Position numbers and translations under genes: made by a program. DNA of 64,000 nucleotides from Microbulbifer sp. HZ11 (GTDB lineage: Bacteria > Pseudomonadota > Gammaproteobacteria > Pseudomonadales > Cellvibrionaceae). Each line of letters begins with the position of its first letter. Position 1 is the first letter of the stretch. The notes beneath the pieces were generated by a model, which ran no database searches, was not told the DNA's origin, and worked only from the letters and a program-made list of their open reading frames with translations. The stretch covers positions 930,001 through 994,000 of the forward strand of contig NZ_JELR01000002.1 in assembly GCF_000708675.1 (NCBI RefSeq), given 5' to 3'. This document shows positions 53,877 through 63,461 of the stretch, piece after piece.

Positions 53877-54106
53877 AGGCTGCTTTTCTCCACTGGTCTC
53901 GGCCGCGCGCTCACCATCTTACTGGCATACAAACACCTTCAAGATGAACGGACTTTGTCGGCCTTTACTAGTGAACAAGCCGGCACCGGGTTTAGTTCCA
54001 AAGCAGTGCCGCGGATCCCCGTGATCGAGAATTCCATCACGTTTTCGCAAGTTACCGGCAACAGCACCATCTTCTCGGCTGTTCTATTTCACGAACGGCC
54101 AGCACA

Positions 54107-54131
54107 GGAACACTTCACCCTAAGAAGTTCC
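54107..54131. promoter_or_regulatory. ECF-like promoter elements in divergent region
   Basis: The 310-base gap 53877-54186 has no credible gene. GGAACACTTC (54107-54116, plus strand) and GGAACTT (54131-54125, minus strand) form an imperfect inverted pair. GGAACTT is the sigma-E type -35 consensus. No convincing -10 partner was found, so this is only a candidate control site for the sigma gene or the DUF4168 gene. Confidence 0.3.
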
Positions 54132-54186
54132 CCGCTGCTGACCTGTTTGTAACAGTGTTCCATTCACCGAAGAGGAAAATCGAACC

Positions 54187-54618
54187 ATGAATATGCAAAC
54201 TCCGAAAAAAAATCGCCTTGCCATCACTCTTTCTGCGACGGCCACCAGTACACTGCTTGCGCTCGGACTGATTTCGGGAAGCGCGTGGGCGTCCCAGGAT
54301 ACACAACAGGAGGCGAAGGAAGCCCACACCTATTCGGCAACGCCTCAGTCATCGATCAATGCAGAAGACCTTCCAGATGAAAAACTTGAAGCTTTCGCCA
54401 GAGCACAGGAAAACGTAGATGAAACCCGCGTGGAAATGACCACAAAACTCCAGAATACCCAGGACCCTCAGGAGGCAATGGCGTTGCGGGAACAGGCAAA
54501 CAAAGAAATGCTGGCCCAGGTAGAAGAAGCCGGGCTGACACGGCAGGAATACAACACGATTGCCCGCGCCGTAGCGATGAATCCCGATATCGCGAAAAAA
54601 ATCGACGACTACCGATAA
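54187..54618 (+). CDS. DUF4168 domain exported protein
   Basis: The 143-residue protein has a signal peptide (cleavage near AWA) and a DUF4168 domain at about 60-143. The domain is a helical pair with LEAFARAQENVDETRVEM and EEAGLTRQEYNTIARAVAMNPDIAKKI, closely following the family pattern. The role of DUF4168 is unknown; members are secreted or periplasmic and occur in salt-tolerant bacteria. AAGAGGAAAATCGAACC precedes the start. Divergence from an ECF sigma/anti-sigma pair suggests an envelope-stress function, which is inference. Confidence 0.85.
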   Translation: MNMQTPKKNRLAITLSATATSTLLALGLISGSAWASQDTQQEAKEAHTYSATPQSSINAEDLPDEKLEAFARAQENVDETRVEMTTKLQNTQDPQEAMALREQANKEMLAQVEEAGLTRQEYNTIARAVAMNPDIAKKIDDYR

Positions 54619-54975
54619 CAGCGGCCGACAATCACGTCAGGCGACATCCATGCGTTTTTGATGGTGAGCGAACATGAGCCGGCGCTTGCCGCCGGCTCCC
54701 GGTAACGCTTCACCAAAACGCGATCCTCCCGAACGAATCGCGGTGCTACGTCAACGGCGCAAATCGCTTCCGCCCCCAACTCCTACCCCTGAGCCTTGCT
54801 GTGAGGCTTGTCTTGCGGCAAGCCCCGGCCGCTTTTTCGCAGACCCTCCGTGTAGCTTACCCCGGCGGTGAGTTGCTACTCTCCGCCCCCATCAACCCTG
54901 GTTACTTTTTCCTCCGCCCCCCGCGGGTGGGATGCTGTTTACCGATGGCTGACCTCTAATCGAGCTTGCGATTTT

Positions 54976-55018
54976 ATACATGCATTCAGTCACCGTCGGT
55001 TTGAGGGGACGCATGTAT
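54976..55018. promoter_or_regulatory. Inverted repeat upstream of the pullulanase gene
   Basis: ATACATGC (54976-54983) and GCATGTAT (55011-55018) are exact complements 27 bases apart. They lie 90 bases before the pullulanase start in the 487-base gap 54619-55105, in which no gene, terminator or other feature is visible. An operator of a starch/maltodextrin regulator is possible. Confidence 0.45.
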
Positions 55019-55105
55019 CGAGAATGCATCAGCGATGATGAAGCAGTGGGTTCCACAGCACCCGCTGACAGAAATTCAATAAAAGAAACAATAAGGTTCT
55101 AGAGC

Positions 55106-58100
55106 ATGCAAGCTAACTCTCCGTCACAGGGGCGCCGCAGCCGCGCCTGTTCAATCAGTACGCACAAACGTCCACACATGATCTCGCTCCTGGCGCTGGC
55201 AATTGCCGGTGCCGCACAGGCGACCCCCAACTCAGAAGTTTCCTCGGTCAATATTCCGGGCACCCTCCAGAGCGCAGTAGGTTGCGCTAGCGATTGGGAT
55301 CCCTCCTGTGAAGCATCCCAGCTGACCTACGATGCGGAAGACGACCTTTGGCAGGGCACCTTTACGTTGCCCGCGGGAGGCTATGAGTACAAGGTGGCAC
55401 TCAATGGCGGCTGGGATGAAAACTACGGAGCCAATGGCGACGCGGGCGGCGGTAATATCGTGCTCGGTATCACCGAGGAGCGGGAAGTAAAGTTTATTTA
55501 CGATCACGAGAGCAACTGGATCGCCGACAATGTCCGCCACACTATCGTGACCGCCACCGGCGATTTCCAGAGCGAACTGGGGTGCCCCGACGACTGGCAA
55601 CCCCAGTGCTTGCAGAGCCTGATGCAGGATGTAGATGGCGACGGTGTTTACACCCTGATTACCGATGCCATTCCCGCAGGGGACTACCAGATGAAAGCGG
55701 CCCTGCACGAAGGCTGGGATGAGAGCTACGGGCAGGACGGCGGCAACATCGCCTTCACGGTAGAAGACGGCAAAGAGGTTTACTTCGCCTTCGATAGTAA
55801 TACCAAGAAAGTGGTGGTAAGCACCGATGGCGTACCCCGTGGCGACCTGAGTACGGACAAGGCACACTGGGTCGATACCACCACCATTCTGTGGCCGGTT
55901 AACCTGCCGGAGGGCGGCAGTGCCAAACTGGTGAGTAGTGCCGACGCCGCGCTTACGCTCGGCCCCGATGGTGTAGCCGGTGATAGCGAAGTTGCGCTGG
56001 CTCTGAACACCGACGGTGCCTCCGAAGCAACTGCGGCCAAATTTCCGCACTTGAGTAACAGCACCGCTTTCACGGTACCGGCTACGGTGGATATTGCCGA
56101 CCTGATCAAAGGTCAGCTCGCGGTTGCCATTTTTGACGCGGATGGCGCCATCGTCGATGCCACCGGTATTCAGACTCCGGGTCTTCTCGATGCGGCCTTT
56201 GCTTACGACGGCACCCTCGGCGCCACCGTAGGAGACACAGCCATCGAATTTGCGCTCTGGGCACCCACGGCCAAATCGGTGAAGGTACATCTGTTCGATA
56301 CCGCAGGGCAGTTCGACCCCAGCGCCCATATTGTGATGAGCGAAAGCAACGGAGTGTGGACGGCGTCCACCAGCATCGACTGGAATCGCAAGTTCTATCT
56401 GTACGAGGTGGAGGTCTACTCCTACGCAACCCGCGAAATCGAAACCAACTGGGTCACCGACCCCTACTCCCTGAGTCTGTCCACTAATTCCCACAAGTCC
56501 CAGATCGTCAACCTGAATGACGTCGACCTGAAACCGGAAGGCTGGGACTCATTGATCAAACCGGCGCTGACGGCGCCGGAAGATATTTCCATTTACGAGC
56601 TGCACGTGCGCGACTTCAGTATCAAAGATGACATGGTCAGCGAAGCGGCACGCGGTACTTTTGCCGCCTTTGCCGAAGACGGTCGCGGCAGCCTGCACCT
56701 GGCGGAGCTGGCCGCAGCCGGACTTACCCATGTGCACCTGCTGCCCGCGTTCGACTTCGCCACCGTGAACGAGGATCGCAGCGCACAGAAAACCACCGAA
56801 GACCTCAGCGTCTACGCCCCCGACAGTACCGAGCAGCAGGCGGCGGTGAATGCCATCCGCGATGAAGACGGTTTCAACTGGGGTTACGACCCGCTGCATT
56901 TCACCGTGCCGGAGGGCAGTTATTCCACCAACCCGAATGGTGTGCAGCGGATTATTGAATTCCGCGAGATGGTGCAGTCCCTGAGCGAAATGGGCCTGCG
57001 GGTAGTGATGGACGTGGTGTACAACCACACCAGCTCCTTTGCCCAGTACGACAATTCCATTCTCGACAAGATCGTTCCCGGCTATTACCACCGCCGCAAT
57101 GGCGAGGGCTTTGTGGAAATGAGCAGCTGCTGCGCCAACACCGCCAGCGAGCACACCATGATGGAAAAGCTCATGCGTGATTCCATGATGACCTGGGCCA
57201 CCGCCTATAAGGTCGACAGCTTCCGCTTTGACCTCATGGGCCATCACACCAAGGAAAATATCCAGAATATCGCCAGCGATCTGCAGGCACTCACCACGGA
57301 AGCCGACGGCGTAGATGGGTCTTCCATTTACCTTTACGGCGAGGGCTGGAACTTCGGTGAAGTGGTGGACGATGCGCGCTTCGTACAGGCCCGCCAAGGC
57401 AATATGGCAGGCACCGGGGTCGGCACCTTCAACGACCGCATCCGCGACTCCGTGCGTGGCGGCAATCCGTTTGGTGGCTTCGAGGAACAGGGCTTCGGCA
57501 CCGGCCTGTTTACCGACAGCAACGGCAAATTCGGTGGCGACGATGAGCGCGCAACCCTGCTGACACTGGCCGATAAAGTGCGCATCACTCTCGCCGGCAA
57601 CCTGGCGGATTATGTGCTGGAAACTTCAGACGGCACCGAGATGACCGGCGCCGAGCTGGTCTACAACGGCCAACCCACCGGCTACACCGCCGACCCGCAG
57701 GAGTCGATCAACTACGTTGCCGCTCACGATAACGAAACCCTGTTCGACGGCATTCAGATCAAGGCCAACAGCACCACCAGTGTTGCCGACCGCGTGCGCC
57801 TGCAGAACTTCAGCACCTCCCTGGTGATGCTTGCCCAGGGTGTGCCGTTTATCCACGCCGGCCAGGAAATCCTGCGCTCGAAATCCATGGACCGCGACAG
57901 CTACAACTCCGGTGACTGGTTCAATGCCATCGACTTCTCTCTCGCCACCGATAACTGGGGTGCCGGCCTGCCGATTGCGGACAAGAACGAGGACAACTGG
58001 GGGCTGATGGCACCGCTGCTGGCCAACCCGGATATCGCACCGCAGCAATCCGACCGCGAGTTCGCGCTGGCGGTATTCAAGGAGTGGTTGCAGATCCGTC

Positions 58101-58579
58101 GCAGCAGCGGCCTGTTCCGTTTGCCCACCAAAGAGGCGGTGCAATCGGTGGTGTCCTTCGCCAATACCGGACCGGAACAGATCCCAGGCCTGATCGCCAT
58201 GCACCTGAACGACCCGGCGGGCGACTTCGATGAAGAGACCTCGCAGATTCTGGTGTTGTTCAACGGTGGCTCAGAGGCTCAGGAATTCACCCTGGAATCT
58301 GCGGCAGAACTGCCGTTCGCGCTGCACCCGGTACAACAGAATTCTGCGGATACAGCACTGATGGATGCGGCGGTAGCGGCCGGTGTATTCAGCGTACCTG
58401 CGCGCACCACCGCAGTGTTCACTCTGGCACGGGCAGATGACAGCTCTATTCCGGAGGAGGAGGAAGAGGAAGAATTCGAACAGCCGGAAAATCCAGGCAA
58501 TGACTCCAGCGGTGGCGCTACCGGTTTTGCGCTGCTGGCATTGCTCGCCGCTGCGCTGTTGCGTCGTCGCCGGATCTAA
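55106..58579 (+). CDS. Exported pullulanase-type alpha-1,6-glucosidase with GlyGly-CTERM-like tail
   Basis: The 1157-residue protein has a long N-terminal signal (hydrophobic MISLLALAIAGAAQA after a basic region). Two repeated N-terminal modules follow (about 45-140 and 145-245; IPGTLQSAVGCASDWDPSC and TGDFQSELGCPDDWQPQC), similar to pullulanase X25-type starch-binding units. Then come a pullulanase N2-like region, a CBM48-like domain (EFALWAPTAKSVKVHLFD) and a GH13 catalytic domain. The catalytic residues are Asp709 (FRFDLMGHH), Glu746 (YGEGWNF) and Asp875 (AAHDNET), with VVMDVVYNHT before them. An acidic Glu run, then SSGGATGFALLALL and a final RRRR segment, form a C-terminal sorting signal typical of rhombosortase substrates. 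It debranches pullulan or starch outside the cytoplasm. Confidence 0.93.
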   Translation: MQANSPSQGRRSRACSISTHKRPHMISLLALAIAGAAQATPNSEVSSVNIPGTLQSAVGCASDWDPSCEASQLTYDAEDDLWQGTFTLPAGGYEYKVALNGGWDENYGANGDAGGGNIVLGITEEREVKFIYDHESNWIADNVRHTIVTATGDFQSELGCPDDWQPQCLQSLMQDVDGDGVYTLITDAIPAGDYQMKAALHEGWDESYGQDGGNIAFTVEDGKEVYFAFDSNTKKVVVSTDGVPRGDLSTDKAHWVDTTTILWPVNLPEGGSAKLVSSADAALTLGPDGVAGDSEVALALNTDGASEATAAKFPHLSNSTAFTVPATVDIADLIKGQLAVAIFDADGAIVDATGIQTPGLLDAAFAYDGTLGATVGDTAIEFALWAPTAKSVKVHLFDTAGQFDPSAHIVMSESNGVWTASTSIDWNRKFYLYEVEVYSYATREIETNWVTDPYSLSLSTNSHKSQIVNLNDVDLKPEGWDSLIKPALTAPEDISIYELHVRDFSIKDDMVSEAARGTFAAFAEDGRGSLHLAELAAAGLTHVHLLPAFDFATVNEDRSAQKTTEDLSVYAPDSTEQQAAVNAIRDEDGFNWGYDPLHFTVPEGSYSTNPNGVQRIIEFREMVQSLSEMGLRVVMDVVYNHTSSFAQYDNSILDKIVPGYYHRRNGEGFVEMSSCCANTASEHTMMEKLMRDSMMTWATAYKVDSFRFDLMGHHTKENIQNIASDLQALTTEADGVDGSSIYLYGEGWNFGEVVDDARFVQARQGNMAGTGVGTFNDRIRDSVRGGNPFGGFEEQGFGTGLFTDSNGKFGGDDERATLLTLADKVRITLAGNLADYVLETSDGTEMTGAELVYNGQPTGYTADPQESINYVAAHDNETLFDGIQIKANSTTSVADRVRLQNFSTSLVMLAQGVPFIHAGQEILRSKSMDRDSYNSGDWFNAIDFSLATDNWGAGLPIADKNEDNWGLMAPLLANPDIAPQQSDREFALAVFKEWLQIRRSSGLFRLPTKEAVQSVVSFANTGPEQIPGLIAMHLNDPAGDFDEETSQILVLFNGGSEAQEFTLESAAELPFALHPVQQNSADTALMDAAVAAGVFSVPARTTAVFTLARADDSSIPEEEEEEEFEQPENPGNDSSGGATGFALLALLAAALLRRRRI

Positions 58580-58603
58580 ACCAAAAGTCACATTCTCAAG
58601 AAT

Positions 58604-58632
58604 AAAAAACCCGGCAATTTGCCGGGTTTTTT
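58604..58632. terminator. Bidirectional terminator between pullulanase gene and galE
   Basis: The stem CCCGGC-AATTT-GCCGGG is flanked by A6 and T6. It serves both convergent genes. Confidence 0.95.
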
Positions 58633-58650
58633 ATTCCGATTCGTTCGCGA

Positions 58651-59676
58651 TTACTTCAAATAGCCCTGCGGGTTCTGCGACTGCCAGCGCCAGGTATCTT
58701 CCACCATGCGCTTCAGATCAAACTCCGCTTTCCAGCCCAGCTCTTTTTCCGCATAGGTCGGGTCCGCATAGCACTCGGCAATATCACCGGGGCGGCGAGG
58801 CACTATCTGGTAGGGAATTTCCTTGTCCGCGGCATCGGCAAATGCGCGCACGATCTCCAGTACCGAGCTGCCGCGACCGGTGCCCAGGTTATAGGTGTAA
58901 CAACCGGTATCGGTGTCTTCCTTGTTCAGCTTGTTCAACGCCGCCAAGTGGCCGCGGGCGAGGTCGACCACGTGGATATAGTCGCGCACGCCGGTGCCGT
59001 CCGGAGTGGCGTAGTCGTCGCCAAAAACCTGTAAATGCGGCAGGCGGCCAACGGCCACCTGGGCCACATAGGGCAACAGGTTGTTGGGAATACCCGCCGG
59101 ATCTTCACCAATGGTGCCGCTCTCGTGGGCGCCAATGGGATTGAAGTAGCGCAGCAGGCTGATCTTCCACTGGCTGCCCGGCGCGTTGCTCAGATCCCGT
59201 AGAATATCTTCCACCATCAGCTTACTGGCACCGTAGGGATTGGTGGCACCAGTAGGGAAATCCTCGCGAATGGGCACCGTTGCCGGATCGCCGTAGACGG
59301 TGGCAGAGGAACTGAAGATCAATTGATGCACGCCAGCCTGCGCCATCACCTCACAAAGAGTGAGGGTGCCAGCAACATTGTTCTGGTAATAGCGCAAAGG
59401 CTGGGAAACTGATTCGCCGACAGCCTTGAGGCCGGCAAAATGAATTACCGCCTGCACCTCGTACGCGCGGAAAACCTCACCCAGGGCATTGGCATCGGTA
59501 ATATCCACATTGTGGAAGGGCACAGAGCGGCCGGTAATCGCCTCTACGCGGCGCAGCGCTTCTTCACTGCTGTTACACAGGTTGTCGACCACCACGGGCT
59601 CAAAACCCGCCTCAATCAGTTCTACACATGTGTGACTACCGATGTAGCCGGCGCCCCCGGTTACCAAAATCTTCAT
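58651..59676 (-). CDS. galE: UDP-glucose 4-epimerase
   Basis: The 341-residue short-chain dehydrogenase-like epimerase has the NAD-binding [10 protein letters not shown] at the N-terminus, [10 protein letters not shown], the catalytic Tyr-x3-Lys in [12 protein letters not shown], and [11 protein letters not shown]. It interconverts UDP-glucose and UDP-galactose for surface polysaccharides and galactose use. ATG 59676 with AAGGAAGTCT upstream is used; a longer frame to 59715 lacks a ribosome site. It stands alone, convergent with the pullulanase gene. Confidence 0.95.
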   Translation of the reverse strand: MKILVTGGAGYIGSHTCVELIEAGFEPVVVDNLCNSSEEALRRVEAITGRSVPFHNVDITDANALGEVFRAYEVQAVIHFAGLKAVGESVSQPLRYYQNNVAGTLTLCEVMAQAGVHQLIFSSSATVYGDPATVPIREDFPTGATNPYGASKLMVEDILRDLSNAPGSQWKISLLRYFNPIGAHESGTIGEDPAGIPNNLLPYVAQVAVGRLPHLQVFGDDYATPDGTGVRDYIHVVDLARGHLAALNKLNKEDTDTGCYTYNLGTGRGSSVLEIVRAFADAADKEIPYQIVPRRPGDIAECYADPTYAEKELGWKAEFDLKRMVEDTWRWQSQNPQGYLK

Positions 59677-60071
59677 AGACTTCCTTATTTCAGGTTCTCC
59701 GGACTGGTATCCCACACTCGGTGCGACCGGTCCCGGTGGGCCAGAATACTAACCCGTGTTTGTGAGCGCTATTTTACGCGCTTAACCCGCCTCGCAAAAC
59801 TGACACCAGATTCTACCCATCTTGGCCCTATCCACCTTTCAAGGCCACAGCGCTGACTATCCTGAAAGTGCGGGACCTGATAGCAGGCCCCCTGTTGCGA
59901 CAGCTGCATCGTCGCGCAATCAATAGGTAATAAAGATAGCGTTCTCGCGCGTCAGCGCTCTTAAGCATTCGTTGCGAGATGTTTTCGCGGTCATCACACG
60001 CTGCAGCGCAGTAGGTACTCCACGGCAGGAGACCGTTTACTGACGCGGTACGCTACAGGGAGTCGTAAACC
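59677..60071. other. Divergent intergenic region galE-prkA
   Basis: This 395-base gap has no credible gene. A search by eye for a sigma-54 pattern ahead of prkA found only a near miss with wrong spacing. Several short GC-rich inversions are present but none stands out. It must hold the promoters of galE and of the prkA operon. Confidence 0.6.
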
Positions 60072-61994
60072 ATGTCGATATTCAATCACTACCTGGAACG
60101 CTATGAGGCGATTCAGGAAGAAGAACTCACCATCCAGGAATACCTGGAGCTGTGTAAAAACGACCGCAGCGCCTACGCCTCGCCCGCCGAGCGCATGCTG
60201 ATGGCCATCGGCGAGGCCGAGCTGGTGGACACCTCCCGCGACCCGCGACTCTCACGCATCTTCTCCAACAAAGTGATCAAGCGCTATAAGGCGTTCGGCG
60301 AATTCTATGGAATGGAGGAAGCCATCGAGCAGATCGTTTCCTTCTTCCGCCACGCGGCCCAGGGCCTGGAAGAGAAAAAGCAGATTCTGTATCTGCTGGG
60401 CCCGGTGGGCGGTGGTAAATCTTCTCTGGCAGAGCGCCTGAAGGCCCTGATGGAGCAGATCCCCATCTATGCCATCAAGGGCTCTCCGGTATTTGAATCA
60501 CCGCTGGCACTTTTCTCCCCGTCCGAAGACGGACAGATCCTGGAGGAAGATTACGGTATCCCGCGCCGCTACGTGAATACCATCATGTCACCGTGGGCGG
60601 TAAAACGCCTGCACGAGTACCAGGGGGATATCAGCAAATTCAAGGTCGTGAAACTGCGCCCGTCCATTCTCGACCAGATCTCCATTGCGAAAACGGAACC
60701 TGGTGACGAAAACAACCAGGATATCTCCGCACTGGTGGGCAAGGTGGATATCCGCAAACTGGAAGATTTCCCGCAAAACGATCCGGATGCCTACAGCTTT
60801 TCCGGCAGCCTGTGCCGTGCCAACCAGGGCATGATGGAATTTGTGGAAATGTTCAAGGCGCCGATCAAGGTGCTGCACCCGCTGCTGACCGCCACTCAGG
60901 AAGGCAACTACAACAGTACCGAAGGCCTGGGCGCGATTCCATTCAACGGTGTGATCCTTGCCCACTCCAACGAATCCGAGTGGCAGTCCTTCCGCAACAA
61001 CCGCAATAACGAGGCGTTCCTTGACCGCATCTATATCGTCAAGGTGCCCTACTGCCTGCGGGTTCAGGAAGAAATCAAGATCTACGACAAGTTGCTGGAA
61101 CACAGTTCTCTATCAAAAGCGCCCTGCGCGCCGGATACCCTGCGCATGCTGGCGCAGTTCTCGGTATTGTCGCGCATCAAGAACCCGGAAAACTCCAGCG
61201 TCTTTTCCAAGATGCGGGTTTACGATGGCGAAAACCTGAAAGACACCGACCCGAAAGCGAAAACCATCCAGGAATACCGCGACAACGCGGGTGTGGATGA
61301 GGGTATGAACGGACTGTCCACCCGTTTCGCATTCAAGATCCTGTCCAAAGTATTCAACTTCGATGCTACCGAGGTAGCGGCCAACCCGGTACACCTTCTG
61401 TATGTACTGGAGCAGCAGATCGAGCAGGAGCAGTTCCCGCCGGAGATTCAGGAAAATTACCTGGGCTTTATCAAGGAATACCTGGCGCCGCGCTATGTGG
61501 ACTTTATCGGCAAGGAAATCCAGACCGCATATCTGGAATCCTACGCGGAATACGGCCAGAACCTGTTTGACCGCTATGTAACCTACGCAGATTTCTGGAT
61601 TCAGGATCAGGAGTACCGCGATCCGGAAACCGGCGAGATTCTCGATCGCGCGGCCCTGAATGAAGAGCTGGAAAAAACCGAGAAGCCGGCAGGCATTTCC
61701 AACCCGAAAGATTTCCGCAACGAGATCGTCAATTTTGTGCTGCGCGCCCGTGCGGGTAACCAGGGCAAAAACCCGGACTGGAGATCTTACGAGAAGCTGA
61801 AAGCGGTGATCGAGAAGAAGATGTTTTCCAACACCGAAGATCTGCTGCCGGTTATCTCTTTCAACACCAAGGCCTCTGCAGACGACCAGAAAAAACACGC
61901 AGACTTTGTGGCGCGCATGGTTGAGCGCGGCTACACCGAGAAACAGGTTCGCCTGCTTTCCGAGTGGTATCTGCGGGTACGCAAGTCTCAGTAA
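60072..61994 (+). CDS. prkA: PrkA family serine protein kinase (YeaG-like)
   Basis: The 640-residue protein is the conserved AAA+/kinase PrkA. The Walker A loop is YLLGPVGGGKSSLAERL (about residues 108-124), and the C-terminal half is the PrkA-specific domain. YeaG in E. coli is induced by nitrogen starvation and stationary phase and phosphorylates unknown targets; recent work on relatives also ascribes ATP-dependent protease activity to the family. CAGGGAGTCGTAAACC precedes the start. It heads the prkA-yeaH-spoVR cluster, a three-gene set kept together in many proteobacteria. Confidence 0.95.
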   Translation: MSIFNHYLERYEAIQEEELTIQEYLELCKNDRSAYASPAERMLMAIGEAELVDTSRDPRLSRIFSNKVIKRYKAFGEFYGMEEAIEQIVSFFRHAAQGLEEKKQILYLLGPVGGGKSSLAERLKALMEQIPIYAIKGSPVFESPLALFSPSEDGQILEEDYGIPRRYVNTIMSPWAVKRLHEYQGDISKFKVVKLRPSILDQISIAKTEPGDENNQDISALVGKVDIRKLEDFPQNDPDAYSFSGSLCRANQGMMEFVEMFKAPIKVLHPLLTATQEGNYNSTEGLGAIPFNGVILAHSNESEWQSFRNNRNNEAFLDRIYIVKVPYCLRVQEEIKIYDKLLEHSSLSKAPCAPDTLRMLAQFSVLSRIKNPENSSVFSKMRVYDGENLKDTDPKAKTIQEYRDNAGVDEGMNGLSTRFAFKILSKVFNFDATEVAANPVHLLYVLEQQIEQEQFPPEIQENYLGFIKEYLAPRYVDFIGKEIQTAYLESYAEYGQNLFDRYVTYADFWIQDQEYRDPETGEILDRAALNEELEKTEKPAGISNPKDFRNEIVNFVLRARAGNQGKNPDWRSYEKLKAVIEKKMFSNTEDLLPVISFNTKASADDQKKHADFVARMVERGYTEKQVRLLSEWYLRVRKSQ

Positions 61995-62117
61995 CCGAAG
62001 CAGGTGGTTCCGGCGATATTTAGTGGCGGTGCAGGTGCCATTTTCGTCCCACCCTACTCTGCAAGGCTGATTTTTGTTTATTGAAAACAGGACAGTGCGC
62101 AGAAGTTAATTGTGAAG

Positions 62118-62139
62118 GTGCTGCTGCCGGTGGCAGCAC
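62118..62139 (+). other. Hairpin in the prkA-yeaH gap
   Basis: GTGCTGC and GCAGCAC are exact complements enclosing eight bases. No T tract follows, so it may be an attenuating or mRNA-stabilising hairpin in the 186-base gap inside the operon, not a full terminator. Confidence 0.5.
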
Positions 62140-62180
62140 CGCCACTCAAGGCCTGAAGATTCCGGGTCCGAGGCAGTACT

Positions 62181-63461
62181 ATGAGCTACATCATCGACCG
62201 TCGCCTGAATGGCAAGAAGAAAAGCACCGTCAATCGCCAACGCTTTTTGCGGCGCTATAAATCCCATATCAAGAAAGCCGTCGGCGAAGCCATGAACAGC
62301 CGCTCCATTACCGATATGGGCGCCGGTGAAAAGATCAGCATTCCCACCCGCGACCTCAACGAGCCCATTTTTTCCAATGGCCGTGGCGGCCATATGGAAC
62401 AGGTACTTCCGGGTAATAAGGAATTTGTTACCGGCGACCGCATCCCTCGTCCCGGCCAAGGCCAGGGACAGGGGAGCGGAGGCAGTGGCGCCAGTGACAG
62501 CGGTGAAGGCATGGATGAATTTGCCTTCCAGATTTCCCAGGAAGAGTTCCTTGAATTTATGTTCGAAGGCCTGGAGCTGCCCAATATGGTCAAGCGAAAG
62601 CTCGCCGGGAATGATTCCTTCCAGGTGGTGCGCGCCGGTATCAGTAACGAGGGTACACCCGGCCGTCTGAACGTGGTGCGCTCCATGCGCGCAGCCAATG
62701 CGCGGCGTATAGCACTCAGCGGAGGCAAGCGCCGCAATCTCAAATTACTGGAGCAAGAGCTTGAGGTCGAAGAGAACAAGGATCCGGCGCTGCGGGATCA
62801 GCGCAAGGTGGATGGACTGCGCCTGAAAATTGAAGAATTGAGAGCGCGGGTAAAACGCATTCCTTTCCTCGACGACTTTGACCTGAAGTACAACCTGCTG
62901 GTGAAGCAACCACGCCCCAGCTCAAAGGCCGTGATGTTCTGCCTGATGGATGTATCAGGCTCCATGAACCAGGCCACCAAGGATATGGCGAAGCGGTTTT
63001 TCCTGCTGCTGTATCTATTTCTACAGCGCAGTTACGAATACACCGAGGTGGTTTTTATCCGCCACCACACCAGCGCCAAGGAAGTGGACGAACAGGAATT
63101 CTTCTACTCCCGCGAAACCGGCGGCACCATCGTATCCAGCGCCCTGAAAATGATGCGCGACATTATGCGCGAGCGCTATCCCGCCAGCGAGTGGAACATC
63201 TACGGTGCCCAGGCATCCGACGGCGACAACTGGAATGACGACTCCAGCACCTGCCACAAGATTTTGATCGACGACATCATGCCCCACGTGCAGTACTACT
63301 CCTACGTGGAAATCACTCCGCGAGACCACCAGGCTCTGTGGGATGAATACCAGAGTGTGGCCCATGTGTTCCCGGATCACTTTGCCATGGAACAGATTAT
63401 CGATGTCGGGGACATCTACCCGGTATTCCGCCAATTATTTACTCAGAAGGTTGCCACCTGA
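62181..63461 (+). CDS. YeaH/YhbH family protein (UPF0229, VWA-like)
   Basis: The 426-residue protein is a full-length UPF0229 member. Residues about 1-90 are basic ([20 protein letters not shown]), followed by a Gly/Gln-rich linker. The C-terminal half is a von Willebrand A-like domain with the metal-site motif [12 protein letters not shown] (about 254-265) and [12 protein letters not shown]. Partners of PrkA in this operon are thought to act in stress and stationary phase; the mechanism is unknown. Its stop overlaps the next start (TGATG), coupling translation to SpoVR. Confidence 0.94.
   Translation: MSYIIDRRLNGKKKSTVNRQRFLRRYKSHIKKAVGEAMNSRSITDMGAGEKISIPTRDLNEPIFSNGRGGHMEQVLPGNKEFVTGDRIPRPGQGQGQGSGGSGASDSGEGMDEFAFQISQEEFLEFMFEGLELPNMVKRKLAGNDSFQVVRAGISNEGTPGRLNVVRSMRAANARRIALSGGKRRNLKLLEQELEVEENKDPALRDQRKVDGLRLKIEELRARVKRIPFLDDFDLKYNLLVKQPRPSSKAVMFCLMDVSGSMNQATKDMAKRFFLLLYLFLQRSYEYTEVVFIRHHTSAKEVDEQEFFYSRETGGTIVSSALKMMRDIMRERYPASEWNIYGAQASDGDNWNDDSSTCHKILIDDIMPHVQYYSYVEITPRDHQALWDEYQSVAHVFPDHFAMEQIIDVGDIYPVFRQLFTQKVAT

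Noticed and set aside
54674-54871. 65-codon frame between the DUF4168 and pullulanase genes
   Set aside because: It has no ribosome site and a Pro/Arg-rich composition typical of non-coding GC-rich DNA.
59886-59898. Sigma-54 promoter ahead of prkA (GGCCCCCTGTTGC)
   Set aside because: The GG-to-GC spacing is nine, not ten, bases and the TGGCAC core is missing.
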